NCBI GenBank assembly: GCA_963970005.1
Contig: CAXAMN010018557.1
Span: forward strand, 986,074 to 1,050,073
Source: Durusdinium trenchii
Lineage: Eukaryota > Sar > Dinophyceae > Suessiales > Symbiodiniaceae
Length of the DNA: 64,000 nucleotides
Reading direction: 5' to 3'
Shown: one piece after another, positions 34,843-45,933 of the stretch
How positions within the stretch are numbered: position 1 is the first letter of the stretch
How the letters are laid out: every line of letters begins with the position of its first letter
The notes under the pieces: model-generated
Database searches by the model: none
What the model was told of the DNA's origin: nothing
What the model saw: the letters and a program-made list of their open reading frames with translations, nothing else
Translations under genes and position numbers: made by a program

Positions 34843-34950
34843 AGCAATGGCCTCCAACCTAATAGCGACCTAAGGGCGATGGCCTCCAACCTACTAGAAC
34901 CTAGAAGCGATGGCCTCCAACTAGCGGCCTCCAACCTAGAAGCAATGGCT
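34843..34950. repeat. 21-bp repeat family, CCTCCAACC orientation
   Basis: About five units, inverted relative to 34087-34262 and about 600 bases away. They run directly into the coding-like segment at 34960-35412 on the minus strand. Confidence 0.85.
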
Positions 34951-34959
34951 CGCCTCAAA

Positions 34960-35412
34960 AAGGCAAAATAGTCGCTGATGGAGGCCACGATGGTTTCAAT
35001 CCGCTCCTGGTGACCGTCTTTCGACAACACCAACGAATCCAACAATCGGTGGGCGCTGACCAGCCGTCACAGCCTCCTACAGTAGAGACCGTGCCATTGG
35101 TCGGTCCTCCGTCAAGAGCCCCTCCACCTCAGGCCTGGTGCACGTCTGAACTTTCGTCAGTGTGGCCGGCACAAAAGATTCTGAATGCACCAACAACATC
35201 CAACAACCAATCTTTTGCATAGCACCAGCTTGGCAGCTTGGCTCTATCCTCCAGACCAGGTCTCTGAACAAAGCTTGAAGGGGAGTTTCTACAGGTCCAC
35301 CCGCTGTCCACCGCCATTCCACCGGTCCATTTCCTCCTGCCTTTTCGGACCACCACGAAGAGCTTCTGCTAGATCACCCGCAGGCTGGACAGTGACGAAG
35401 CCAAGCAGGTGA
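34960..35412 (-). CDS. Unrecognised gene segment, several frame changes
   Basis: Three coherent minus-strand pieces follow each other. The first (about 35290-35412) reads 'GFVTVQPAGDLAEALRGGPK'. The second (35077-35280) reads 'ETPLQALFRDLVWRIEPS' and 'MQKIGCWMLLVHSESFVPA' to a stop. The third (about 34960-35065) reads 'SAHRLLDSLVLSKDGHQER' and 'ETIVASISDYFAFLRR'. The first step is a one-base shift without room for an intron; the second step may use a short intron or another shift. The product would be a helical soluble protein; no family recognised. Confidence 0.4.
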
Positions 35413-35639
35413 AAAGGATGAGAGGTCCACAATGGTAAGTTGCACATGCATACGTGTATTTATTGCTGCAGCAACCGTCTGGACTATACTGTACGGAGGT
35501 GGTGGAAAACGACGTTGTGGGATAGAACACCGTGCCTTTGGGGGAGCTGTGCCTTCCGGAGGCTTCTCAGCATACCTGGAGTCTGGGACTCAATTGCTTC
35601 ACAGGACAGTTTCAGACAGAAAAACATGTTGGGAACCCC

Positions 35640-36330
35640 AAGACATCCTTCCTTCTTCTCCAGAAGTTGCTGGATTTGCTTCCTTTACAAGCTTCCCATA
35701 GCTTCCCAAATCTCAGCTTTCTCTTCGGGTGTTTGAGCTTCTTTGGTTATCAAGTATCAAGTTATCTTTATTAAGGCATTGTGTGGCATTGTCTTTGTGA
35801 TCTCCACCTTCCTATCTTGCCGGGTCGCTTGTGCTTCAGCTCCACCAAGGCTTCTGCTTTGTCTTTGCTTTCTTGCGCAACCTCTCATTCAGGGACCAAA
35901 AAGGAGGGCAGGACAGAATGAAGAGTCTAGCATGAATATCCCAACGAAACGCTGAATCTCTGACTCATTGCATTTAGCCAAGAATACAGCCAGCGGCCAG
36001 CAAATTGGACCCCGTTTACCTTGAAACGAAACTTGTTTTAGGCGGAGACTCTGAGCTGTGCCACGCAATGCTTTTGCAACAACAAAGCGCTGCGGAAGCA
36101 CTGACACTGGCACGGAACATTGGGACTGCACACAGGAATCAGGCCCGGCAAGAATCAAACATGTTTCCTAGCGAACAGACTGCCAACCAAGTGGAACCAG
36201 TGTCCCCTCACCATGGTGGGTGAGCGCCTCAGCTCGTGACTTCCCATCGGTGTAGATCTCTTTGGTGGCAATGGTCAGCAAAGGATCCTCCCATCGAGCT
36301 GCTGCTCGGGCGCCGAGGTAAACATTAAAA
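35640..36330 (-). CDS. Lys/Glu-rich coding remnants
   Basis: Minus-strand fragments 'TKEAQTPEEKAEIWEAMGS', 'RKQIQQLLEKKEGC', 'RQESKDKAEALVELKHKR' and, higher up, 'DPLLTIATKEIYTDGKSRAE' look like coding for charged, possibly coiled-coil protein. They lie in different frames with stops between, and I could not build one model. The plus strand near 36005-36220 is also open. This could be several small exons or a decayed gene. Confidence 0.3.
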
Positions 36331-38532
36331 AAAAGGCGAAACATCGAGGACCCATGTGACTCAGTATGAAGACTTCTCAAGACACAAAAGGGATCAAAAG
36401 GGTTGGCTTGATCCAAAACCAAAGCAGGAAATACCTTGCAAAATTGTCAGATTAAGCACAAAGCTTCGCCAGCAGCAACAACATGTAACAACCAACAACA
36501 GATCCTGGGATTTAAGCCTTTAAGCTCTTGAAACTTGAAAACCGCTTAAGAATCTTAGCATTCGCTGACCAAGCTCGTTTCACCGCTTGGGGAGTCAGTA
36601 CCACACGGAAAAAACCTCTGAGGGTCGCAGCCGCCTGAGTCAGAAGGAACCTCCGAGGGTCGCACCTGGAGCATTTGCACCGCCCGGCCATTGCCTTTCA
36701 CCACCGTCCACACCGTCTTCACAGAACCCACACCTGAGCTCAACAGGTGCTTCGGCGAGCCGAACGTCTGACGGAAGGGGTCAGGGACTTCAAAAACGAG
36801 CGACGAAATCAAGGGCACCCTCTCTTTTTTGCTTGGCTTTAATGTCGGACGCTGATTAGTAATAGGGTCCTCTATAATGCTATTAGATTCTTTCGGATGG
36901 TTTCAGTCAAGAACTCATCAGAACTCTAGACGGATTGGCTCCTTCAAGTCTTGTGGGTGAAAAAAGTGGCCTTGGAGGCAGCTGATCCAGCATTCCTAAA
37001 GAGGGTCCTTTCGCCGTTCCAATGCCAAAGACAAAGGCCGAACATGGCCGAACATCCAACACCCAACACCCTGAATCGGCCCATCTGGTCCAAGGTATGG
37101 ACAATCAAACTCCAATTGTCGGACCACTTCTCCCTGCAAACGAATGCGAGCGAGAATGCACGCGTCCAATTTGTGAGATCGAATCTATTCCCAATGTGGG
37201 TGTGGTTACAATATGATCAATATGTTACAATCACCAATCAACTGGCAAGGTTTGAAAGTGAACTGCAGATCTTGTCGACATCTGGCAATGGGATAACTTC
37301 AAACGAAACTCTGTACATCCTAATATACAGTAACTATTTCTTCCCTTGGAAACCTTACAGTAGGTCTCCTCTTCCTCAAGTCTTCAACAAAATGGCTCTC
37401 GGATGCTCTCGGCATTAGACAAATGGTGGTTGCCTTGATCTTGTGCCAGAAGCCGAGTCATTTTGGCAAGGCAAATTCAGCGGTTTTGACTGGTGCAACG
37501 TCTACAAGTAGAGAGATCACGGTGACGAGCCTTCACACTGTCCTGCAGCATGTGGATGAGCCTCAGTTCTGCAGTCTTGACCTTCCACCACTTGACTTAA
37601 GACATCTTGAGACAAAATATTGCAAACAGGCATCTGTCATGATGGACTCCGGAGCTTCCGGTGATCATGGCCGGTCACTTTGCACCGAATTACACATGAG
37701 ACAGATGTAGACTCTCAGCCATTGGCTTCCCGTAACTTCCTCGTAGCTTGTCTGGATTCAAGATCTTGTACCTGTCACAGTTGTCTCCTTATGTCTTCTT
37801 TCCTTCGTGGGGCCTTGGTCCTGAAGCATAACTGCTCTGCTTTTGAACATCCAGTTGCAGTGAACAAGGATTGGCTGTGCCAATCCAACACAAGTCTGCT
37901 GCTGTGTGCGTGATCTGCCAATCCACTCCAGCTGCCCCAGCCTTCTGCCGATCTCGAAGACCATCCGGAAGAAGTAGTTGTTGTCAGCTGAAGGAGGGGC
38001 TTGCTAGCATTTCTTTGCACATGCAACACAGTATGCAGTATGATACTGATAAACCGTGCTCACCAAGCATGCCACACCTAAAACCTAATCAGGATAGCAG
38101 CCTCAAGTAAGTACTGAGGCTTTATGACAAGCGGCATGCCTACATGCCAGGACCTTTCACTGCAAGTGTCTTACTGCCGCCCTTTGTTGGGAGCCTTGGG
38201 AGTTCTTTTTTTGCCGAGCATCCGAAGCTGCGTTCCATCAGCGGCCGCCGTGCCACGTCAAAGTTGTTGGCAACTACAAGGCCAGCCAAAATGGCACACA
38301 CCTACAGGCTGACTGGTGGTTCAATGGTATGTTGCCAATTCAGGAACATGTTGTGAGACAAGCTTACCCAGCTTACGCAGAATAAACAGTTGGAGTTTCA
38401 CAAGGTAGCAGTCGAAATATTCTACATGGCAACCAATTCTCAAACCGTGCTGTATACTCACGATGTTCATGCCACTTTAATCCAAAGGTAGTAGTGGTTC
38501 GCACATTGCTTGATGCAAGTTGCACATGTGAG
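36331..38532. other. Ambiguous coding region
   Basis: Open frames on both strands are moderately protein-like: minus 36555-36818, plus 36951-37418 and plus 37423-37710. No domain and no in-phase splice pair separates signal from chance, so I make no gene call. Confidence 0.35.
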
Positions 38533-39243
38533 CAACATGTTGGGTCAACGGGGGGGGTTAGCCCCGCCCGTAACATGTGGTCTGGTTTTTTCGGGTTGGG
38601 GGGGGGGGTGGGGTCAGTTTCATCCTGGTTACGACTCGCGTACATCGTCTACGTACTTCATTGGTCCACCCGGTTCCTTGTAGGTTCGCTCGGTCACGAT
38701 TCGTTCGCTGGACGACCCGCTTGTCTGGGACCCATGCTGCTCGAGAAACAGAGCAAAGTTACGGTCGTTGGTGGAGACCAAGGTACAGAAAGCTTGGCAG
38801 CAGTGATGAAAAAATCACTGCGTAGAATGGGTTTGCTTGGCCGTTGCGACGCGAAGCTCAACGCCAGCACGTTGAAGGCCTCGCAGCGTTGTGGTTCAGC
38901 CAACATCCTGGGTTGGACGCAATGCTCGAGGCTGTCTGGATACATAGAGAAGCTGTGCAAGACACTTGTCCGCCAGCTGCCATGTATACTGAGCTGAAAT
39001 GGCTCCACTGGGACCAAGACTAATGCCTAGCAGGTGGAAAATCACTTTCGCGCCATGGACAAGGAGCAGGCGGGTCGGTGAATACGTCCGTCAAAATGCA
39101 TTCAACTTGTCGTCTTGCAACTCATGAGTTGCAAGACGATAAGTTGAGTGTCCGGAAAGCCACTTTAACCTGTAAAAAACAAGGTTTTTTGACCCTCGGT
39201 GCTTTGCGTCCGGGGCTAACCCCCCCGTTTACCCAACATGTTG
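38533..39243. mobile_element. 711-bp element bounded by 33-bp inverted repeats
   Basis: The left end starts 'CAACATGTTGGGT' and continues through a G run to 'GGTTAGCCCCG'. The right end is its reverse complement with one substitution and one G fewer in the run. Each terminus is itself the palindrome CAACATGTTG. The interior contains a 46-base palindrome near the right end and a plus frame ending at 38997 with 'DQGTESLAAVMKKSLRRMG'. No transposase is recognised and no target-site duplication is obvious. A non-autonomous DNA transposon or foldback element is likely. Confidence 0.6.
39102..39147. repeat. 46-base near-perfect palindrome without spacer
   Basis: Two 23-base arms centred on CTCATGAG are reverse complements at 22 of 23 positions (a G/A difference in 'AACTTGTCG' against 'AACTTATCG'). 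It lies inside the inverted-repeat element and could extrude as a cruciform or fold as an RNA hairpin. Confidence 0.85.
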
Positions 39244-39604
39244 AAGAGGGTGAATCAAATATCACCAACGCTGCAGCCTGCTGGATTTGGAGTGCCATTC
39301 GTCTAGCTTTGCTGCCAGCATGGTAGACGTCAACTTGGTCGGTGTACCTGGAAGCACCAGTCAGACTGGGTGGATGCTGCGTATGTCAATGTGTTCGATG
39401 TTGTTCAATCATGTAAAGCTGACAGCAGAAAGCCGTGGGGGACTCATTTAAACAAGGATGATCAACATCCCACTATGATGCCTTGTGGATGTTTTTGATG
39501 CCTTGTTCAGGTTGAAACAGTTCAGTCTCATTGCAATTGTATCAATCACAAAAGGAAAAAAAGAGAAGCCACAGTGATATAGGCAATATATAGATATATA
39601 TATA

Positions 39605-39916
39605 CTATATAGGATAAATATCGGCGGATATTGGAGGCATTGCACCAGCACGTTCTTTTTCACAGCAACTACCGCATGCTGTCGCATCGACTACACCCTC
39701 ATCCGTCAAATGAAGATTCGAGTCGATCTCCCCAATGTTGAGCATTCCCCCCCTGCCCCTCTGCTTCTGCCCTCTGTACAGTGCAAGGGCAATCCACAGC
39801 TGAGCATGTTGGACGCTGCACGTGCTTGAATTGAAGAAAGCAACGCGTTCCAACTTCCAAACGCTGTATCCACAAATCACTTCAAGTCGGATATCAGGGT
39901 CTCTGAGCTCTTCAAG
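39605..39916 (-). CDS. Unrecognised coding exon
   Basis: The minus frame reads 'LEELRDPDIRLEVICGYSVW', 'KLERVAFFNSSTC' and 'QLWIALALYRGQKQ', then a Gly-rich turn and an acidic stretch. The composition is convincing, with alternating hydrophobic residues. No stop lies between 39916 and 39605. A TA microsatellite (39588-39604) follows directly. No family recognised. Confidence 0.45.
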   Translation of the reverse strand, partial: LEELRDPDIRLEVICGYSVWKLERVAFFNSSTCSVQHAQLWIALALYRGQKQRGRGGMLNIGEIDSNLHLTDEGVVDATACGSCCEKERAGAMPPISADIYPI

Positions 39917-40836
39917 TCAAACTGGAGTGGACATTGTCATCTCTTGGTGCAATGAGGAGACTCTCGCTAGCTAGCTGATGTTCACAAAAGCAACTAGCTC
40001 ACCACAGCCATGCAACCGTCGCTGAATGCTCAGCTACCTTTGGCCCCAAATCAGCTGCCCAGAAGCGAAGCCCGGTGCTTTTGTCGCTCCTGATTGGACG
40101 TCTGGTACCATCATGGGACTCGAATGCCTACAGTATATAAGGTGCCTATTTCATGTGATTCATCAGGTCTTGTGAGCTTCTGCTTGCAACAACTTCTGCT
40201 AGAATTCTCAACTTCAACTTCACCGTCGATGAATGCCTCAATGAATCTTAATGATGAATGAATCATTATCCTGATCCTGAAATCCTTCGACGCCTCATAT
40301 AATCTATATGATCGATATCTTTAGTCGATCTTCGAGAGAAATCATTTCAAAATTTATGGCATCCTTTCTGGGTCCTTGAGACGTGCCAAAAGCTCAGCAC
40401 CTGAGCTCCATGCAGCTTGTAGGCCGTGTAAAACGTCCCATGAGTTATAAGATGTCAGAAGTCTATGCCATTTCAAGGAAGCTTCACCTCGTTTTCGACA
40501 CGCAGGTGCTGCGATTCGCAGAACATGGTCCTATTTCCCCTCGGAACTTCGGCTGACTTGCTGTCACCCAGTTTGAGAAAGCAACAACATCTTGATGGAC
40601 CGGGAAGTAATTGTCAACTTTTGCATCTCGCAAGCCAATTTCGAGCAATTCTACTTGGTTTGGATACAAGTTCACGGCGACGATCCTGATGAATGAAGAA
40701 CAAGTACACTCCGTTGCCCATCAAATGATTTATATACTGTATGCAATCTCATACACCTCCCTTCTCAAAGCATCTCAAAGCGGTATCCCAAAACTGCCAA
40801 ACGAAAGCCTTGTCTTCCGGAGTCTTCGTGGCTCAC
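39917..40836. other. No supported gene
   Basis: No convincing coding frame and no notable repeat; short frames at 40465-40690 overlap on both strands. Confidence 0.5.
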
Positions 40837-41094
40837 TCATTCCGCACAGACCAAGCGATCCCCACTGGTCTCTTCCCCCTTCGGCTTCTTGACAGGCGTG
40901 GGCTCCTTAGAACTTCCAGCGTTCGTAGGTCCATAATGTCCACGAGTAGCTATAGCTGTAGGATGTTGTAGGTCAAGTATACTGAAGTTCACCCAAGAAC
41001 TCTTGGCAAATCCACCATCCTGCGATCTGAACTCAAAGACCCGAAAACTCATTATATACCTCAATATGGCTTTCTCCAAGAAGCGTGCTGCCAA
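40837..41094 (-). CDS. Unrecognised coding exon, basic C-terminus
   Basis: From an ATG at 41094 the frame reads 'ARFLEKAILRYIMSFRVFEF', later 'GSSKEPTPVKKPKGEETSG', to a stop at 40837. The second half is Lys/Glu/Pro-rich and probably disordered. It may be the last exon of a minus-strand gene. No domain recognised. Confidence 0.4.
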   Translation of the reverse strand: MAARFLEKAILRYIMSFRVFEFRSQDGGFAKSSWVNFSILDLQHPTAIATRGHYGPTNAGSSKEPTPVKKPKGEETSGDRLVCAE

Positions 41095-41344
41095 CGGCTT
41101 TTGGTTGTCTCAAACGGAACGGCCAAAGACTTCTTGGTGTCCATGCCGCTCAGCATGTGTGAGAACCAAATAGAATTGCCAAGCTGAGGCACTAGTGACC
41201 ATTAGTGACCTACAATGAATGCTTGAGATTCAGTATCAACCAAAAAGCACACCCGGATACTGTACACATCGTCATGTAGACTGTATGGACACCCACAACC
41301 TTAGGATGAAGCAAATTGCCCCAAGTCAGGCACCAGACTATCAT

Positions 41345-41940
41345 CCAAGCTGAAATCATCCAAGTATGTTTGTCTCCCAGGTCTGGGGTCTCTCGGTCTC
41401 TCAGGTCCTCATCATCTTCGTCCGGCTCCATGGGTTCATCTTCCTGCTCGAGACCGTCACCCGCACGGACCAGCTGGCAATGGCCGTCCCCTTTCGCAGC
41501 TGTGGCTTTCCCAGACCACGAGAACGTAAAAAGAGAAAACCAATATAATATAGAGGCTAGCATGGGCTATGATTATGATGCTTTTATAGGTGTAGGTACA
41601 GCACAGGTCATTAGAAAGCAACTGACACAAACGTTTGGGTGGTCCCGGCGGCCTTCGCGCCTTTGGCCTTCGGCTTGGCCCGCGATTTGGTCCGCTTGCC
41701 AGACCTGACCCAAAACATGTGCAAAAATGCTTGCCTCCAAATGATTCTCCAGATCGGTCTGCATTCCATAAATGTAATGCTGCCTTTGCAAATGACAAAA
41801 AGCGTGATTAAACTCCTGCTTGTGGAATGATTCGATGTAAATCCCAATTACATCTCAAACGCTGATTCTTAGGCCCTCCTTAATCGACCTTCTTCTTTCT
41901 TCATTTCATCCTGGTGCAGCTGAAGTTTTGCAAAAAAGCT
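41345..41940 (-). CDS. Predicted exons, basic then acidic low-complexity protein
   Basis: An exon near 41611-41704 (acceptor GGGTCAG|G) encodes a Lys/Ala-rich basic segment, 'GKRTKSRAKPKAKGAKAAG'. A second near 41345-41512 encodes 'QLVRAGDGLEQEDEPMEPDE' followed by more acidic residues. Further up, 41870-41940 reads 'LQLHQDEMKKEEGRLRRA' to a stop and may end another gene. The basic-acidic pattern suggests a nuclear or chromatin protein, but this is only composition. Splice joining is unproven. Confidence 0.4.
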
Positions 41941-42368
41941 GAACGCATGCTGCTACCCCAACACACGTGCGGAGCACTTGAAGGCAAGCTTGAAAGGGCA
42001 CAGGCTCCTCCTCTTCATCCATGCGGTCGAGCTCAGCCACGACCACATCAAGATCCTTTTCCCAAAGAGCCTTCGGCTTGGAGAAATCGGATCGAGGACA
42101 AACTGAGCATCTTGTTCGACCGCAACAGGTTGGATTCAGTGGGTTAAAAGCATCATGACTGTAGAGAGTGGAGACGTTTTGATGGGTAGATCAAGCGCAG
42201 CTGCTTCGGCTGTAGAGACGTGATCGCTATATAGAAGTAATGATTCCGTTCGAGTATCATTCAAGTATATTTTCCATTCCCTTCTGCTTTCTGCTGTTTG
42301 CTGTTTGGATTGTCTTGCAGATGAGTATGTGCAGTTCGTATTCTTGCTTTACCTAATATAATATATAG

Positions 42369-43513
42369 TTATAATCCAGTAATATCATGTGGGCTGTCGT
42401 AAGATGTCATGAGATGCATGGTTGCTGGATCTGGGAACCGCTCATTCACCGCATTGGAATGATCTGGATTGCAAATGCTTTCCCAGTGATAAGAGTCGAA
42501 TTCCTTTGAGAGCGAATTCGTGATTGAACACTGCAGTTCCTTGAAGCTATGCCTGCGATCCCCAAAACGTTTGAACTCAATGGATCTCAGCACCTCTTCA
42601 GGTGCACAGCTGACGGGCGCCTCGGGCGTGGAGTTCTGCAAGTCGGTGAGCTCGGCGGTTTTCTCCTTGAGCTGTTTCCTGGGAAGGGAAGAGAAACAAA
42701 ATATCAAAATTAAGACACCAAACATGGATTGAACTTCTACCAGAGCTAGAATCTGAATCCATCCTAACTTCCCATGCCAAGTCGTAGATCTAGGTCCATT
42801 TTACAGCCACGAAGGGCATCGAAGCGACTGCACATCGATGACTCTGCACAAACACGCGCATCTTGTGGATCCCTCCAAAAATTGCTCCTCTTGGGAGTGG
42901 CATTTTGGGTCACCAATTGGGTGGTCTTTGCGGATGCATAATATGGTTGCTTGAAAGCATGTGCGCCTGAAAGCTCCGAAATCCTCTCTAAGAAGCATGG
43001 TCATTAAATCATTCCAAGCACAACTTACTTGTGAAAACAGGAACTCCGTGGGCTTGCATCAGCTAGCTCCCGAGACCCTCGACACCCGCTCCTGAGATCT
43101 TCCACGCGCTCCCAAGTCAAAGACCAAATGGGCATCCCCAGCCTTAGGCAAAGTTCCATCACATGCTTTAAAAAAAACGCTATGAACTCTTCAGACACTG
43201 ATGTCCGCTTCTCTCGCGAAATCCCTGAGATCTTTGAGAACGTTGCAGATAGTCAAAGCCGCTCTTCGGCTCTTTGGCCTGGCATAGTTCAGAAAGGTGT
43301 GGTCTCATGGCAACTAAGGCTTGAAAACTGCACCATCTGCCAGCCAAAAGGTCTAAAAATTACTTAAGATTATTTTAGATTTGTGATAATTAGACTCTTG
43401 ACTCTACCAGACATGAAGCGCGCATTGCGAACCTGTTTCTTGTTCAAACATATCTCGGCTCCGGTACCCTCGGACACCTGAGTCTCCTTCGAGGATGCAC
43501 TGGGCTCGTCGTC
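42369..43513 (-). CDS. Three-exon gene, unrecognised protein C-terminus
   Basis: Exon 43408-43513 (acceptor CTTCTCAG|G, donor GTAGAG) encodes 'DDEPSASSKETQVSEGTGAE'. Exon 43029-43224 (acceptor ATCTCAG|G, donor GTAAGT) encodes 'SVSEEFIAFFLKHVMELCL' and 'GMPIWSLTWERVEDLRSG'. Exon 42369-42678 (acceptor CTTCCCAG|G) encodes 'KQLKEKTAELTDLQNSTPEA', 'EVLRSIEFKRFGDRRHSF' and a stop. Both introns (179 and 350 bases) join the frames in phase, with no stops. This makes it one of the best-supported models in the window. The product starts acidic, has a hydrophobic helical centre and a charged helical C-terminal part. No domain is recognised, and 5' exons are missing. Confidence 0.7.
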
Positions 43514-44035
43514 CTGAGAAGAGACCCAGAGGAAACAAAAGGGATTGTTCAACTGCGTCCAAAATATGAGCACCACCATTTCTTCTAGAAGCAAGCATGC
43601 TGTTTCATATTGTTTCTAGTCTTCTTCCGTTCCCCAAACGAGCAGGTATTGATGCACATCCAATCACAGAGGCTTGACAAAGCCAAAGTGAGCAACAAAG
43701 AGCACGCCTCCTCCCCATGCCTTCGTCCAAAAATTTGGTGGTACGGCCTGGCTTTCATCCATGCTCGGTGTGCATCGAGGGTGCCTAGCTCCGCCTACCT
43801 CCCTGGCGTTTCATCCTTATTCAAGCTTATATTGGAAACACCGAACGGACTGCATGTTGCTGCAGAAAGTCAGCTGGAGAGGCTTGAAGCCCTTTCCTTA
43901 GACAGCGAAACTCCCAGCGAGCAGTCTCGCTGGTGACTCTGGTGACAGCTCTGCGGGTGACATTCTGGCCAATAGTAGGAGTCTAGCTAGGTTAGTCTAT
44001 GAGGATGAGTAACTATAATTAATGTATGTATTGGC

Positions 44036-44100
44036 GGTGGCCTCCAACCTAATAGCAATGGCCTCCAACCTAGTAGCGATGGCCTCCAACCTAATAGCGC
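44036..44100. repeat. 21-bp repeat family, three units
   Basis: Three units in the CCTCCAACC orientation on the plus strand, followed by a short AT-rich run. Confidence 0.85.
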
Positions 44101-44183
44101 AGAATTATATATATAGTAATTAGTAATCATATTTGCAGACAATATTACAGTATGTAACTGTAAATTGCACATCATTGGATCAG

Positions 44184-44367
44184 TCATGACTGTTGACTTG
44201 GCCCACGGCCTTTCAAATCAGCGATCAATTCTTCGCGCTTTCGTTTGGCGACCACCTGAGTGAAAGTAGGTCGACAACCTTCCGCAACGTGAGAGACATG
44301 CACATGCGTGGTGGAATAGGATGACCATTGCAAGCCATAGAAGAACTCAGACGTGAGCAAGTTCGCC
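44184..44367 (-). CDS. Unrecognised C-terminal exon
   Basis: After an AAAG|G acceptor the frame reads 'ANLLTSEFFYGLQWSSYS', then 'HVAEGCRPTFTQVVAKRKRE' and 'LIADLKGRGPSQQS', ending in TGA at 44184-44186. The Lys/Arg/Glu-rich tail is typical of a protein C-terminus. An alternative acceptor TTTCACTCAG|G inside would shorten it to 72 bases. No family recognised. Confidence 0.5.
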
Positions 44368-44810
44368 TTTGATCACCATCAGAATAAAGCGAACCTAACG
44401 GAGTGCCATGTTGCAATCAGCACTGGAGAGCTACAAACTGTGCAATCCAATCAAGGTCCTTTAGAGAGTCCCACAAAAATGCATGAATCTCTGTCATGAA
44501 GAGCTGAAAAGAGATGATTCATGGCATGTGATGAAATCCATGGAATCGTGGCCAGTTGCAAGCCTTTGCGTCAATCAGGTCCTTCTCCTTCTGAAGCCTG
44601 CACTTTCCAGCAGCACGTTTCTCAAGGCTCCAGCAAAGTCCAGGTTTCAGCAGAACGTCCTGCCTGTCCACATGGTACTCCTTGCGTTTCACATAGTACC
44701 TGGCTGCAGTAGCTGACTGGCCTGTTGTAGCCAGCCAAAAGGTGGTTAGGACATTTGTCTGAGGCCAGTCACATAAGCATCCGACCTCAAACGAATCTCA
44801 AAGAATTCCG

Positions 44811-45030
44811 TCAACAAATCCAACACCGCCGAGAACTTTTTGATTCTCCCTTCCTCAGTGGCAATAGTACAAGTTTACTGGCAGGCAGAAACGAAGTGAC
44901 AAAGTGCAAGGATCCATGAGCGAAGTCTTTTCCCCAAAGGCCAAGGGCCAAGCAGCATCGAAGAACCTCAAGTGTCTCCAAGCAAGAATATGCATGCTTT
45001 GCAAATAGGATGGAGTTACTGTAAGTATGA
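44811..45030 (-). CDS. Unrecognised coding exon
   Basis: The minus frame reads 'AKHAYSCLETLEVLRCCLAL', 'GLWGKDFAHGSLHFVTSFL', 'LVLLPLRKGESKSSRRCW' to a stop. The frame is open further up to 45230, but that part is less protein-like. A CTGCCA|GTAAAC donor near 44880 is possible. Function unknown. Confidence 0.4.
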
Positions 45031-45497
45031 CTACCAGAATCAGCCTGAAGCTGGAAATCCATTATCGTGTTTGTAATGGGTTTCATTGATTTTTGTGGCC
45101 TGGTTCGGGAAACATTGTATGATTCAGGTGTGATAATGGTATGATTCATTGTGGTTTGTGTATGACCTTGGGTGTATGACCTTGGAGAAGCAGTATGATG
45201 AGGCCGCATACAAATCATAACAGCAATCATAAATCAATCGTAGAAAGTTGTGTTTTACTGGGTTTCAAGGTGTTTGGCAATTTTCCAGGTGATTGGGTGC
45301 GGTGTCTCTGTCTTGCAATTCATTCTCAAGAGTCATAAAATGAACATACCACTGTTCCAGGACCAATAAAAGAAATAAATCATGAGTCATAAAAAAAAAT
45401 TAGATAATGCACAACATCCTCCTGTCCCAGAACTGGAACTCACAAAGATACATACGTAGATTACGTATAAAATATTTGTATATTCTGATGTATTATG

Positions 45498-45680
45498 TAC
45501 AGAGAGAGAGAGAGAGATAGAGAAGAGGGAGAGGGAATCAATAACAAAAGAAAGAGACTAGCAAAGCGAAATCCATTGGCCAAGTGGCACGATGTTGCTC
45601 GTGGAAATACTGCCGCGGAGTTTCAGAGCCTAAGAAGTCGCATTCTTCAGACCGCTTTCAGTGCAATGGATGCTGTATAA
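45498..45680 (+). other. (GA)n microsatellite followed by open frame
   Basis: A GA repeat at 45498-45535 runs into a basic open frame 'NNKRKRLAKRNPLAKWHDVA' ending at 45680. It may be the last exon of a plus-strand gene, but no acceptor or domain supports it. Confidence 0.3.
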
Positions 45681-45693
45681 TACATGACAAACC

Positions 45694-45933
45694 ATGAACC
45701 CTTCATCAGTCCCCGCTCCCATTGCACCTTCTCCAGGCCTTCATTTTCCAAGGCCTGGCGCCATGGTGCGGTCGGAGTCTCACGTGGACCTTCAAGACCC
45801 AATCACAGGACGACGTGACAAATCCAAAGAAAAAGCCTCCATCCCAACAGCAATGGCCTCCATTCTAATAGCAATGGCCTCCATCCATAGCAATGGCCTC
45901 CAACCTAATAGCGATGGCCTCCATCCTAATAGC
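45694..45933 (+). CDS. Open frame fused to heptapeptide repeat
   Basis: The frame begins 'MNPSSVPAPIAPSPG', continues with 'MVRSESHVDLQDPITGRRDK' and passes into the translated 21-bp repeat at about 45840, reaching the assembly gap. The first 48 residues are protein-like. Whether the repeat is translated is unknown. Confidence 0.3.
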
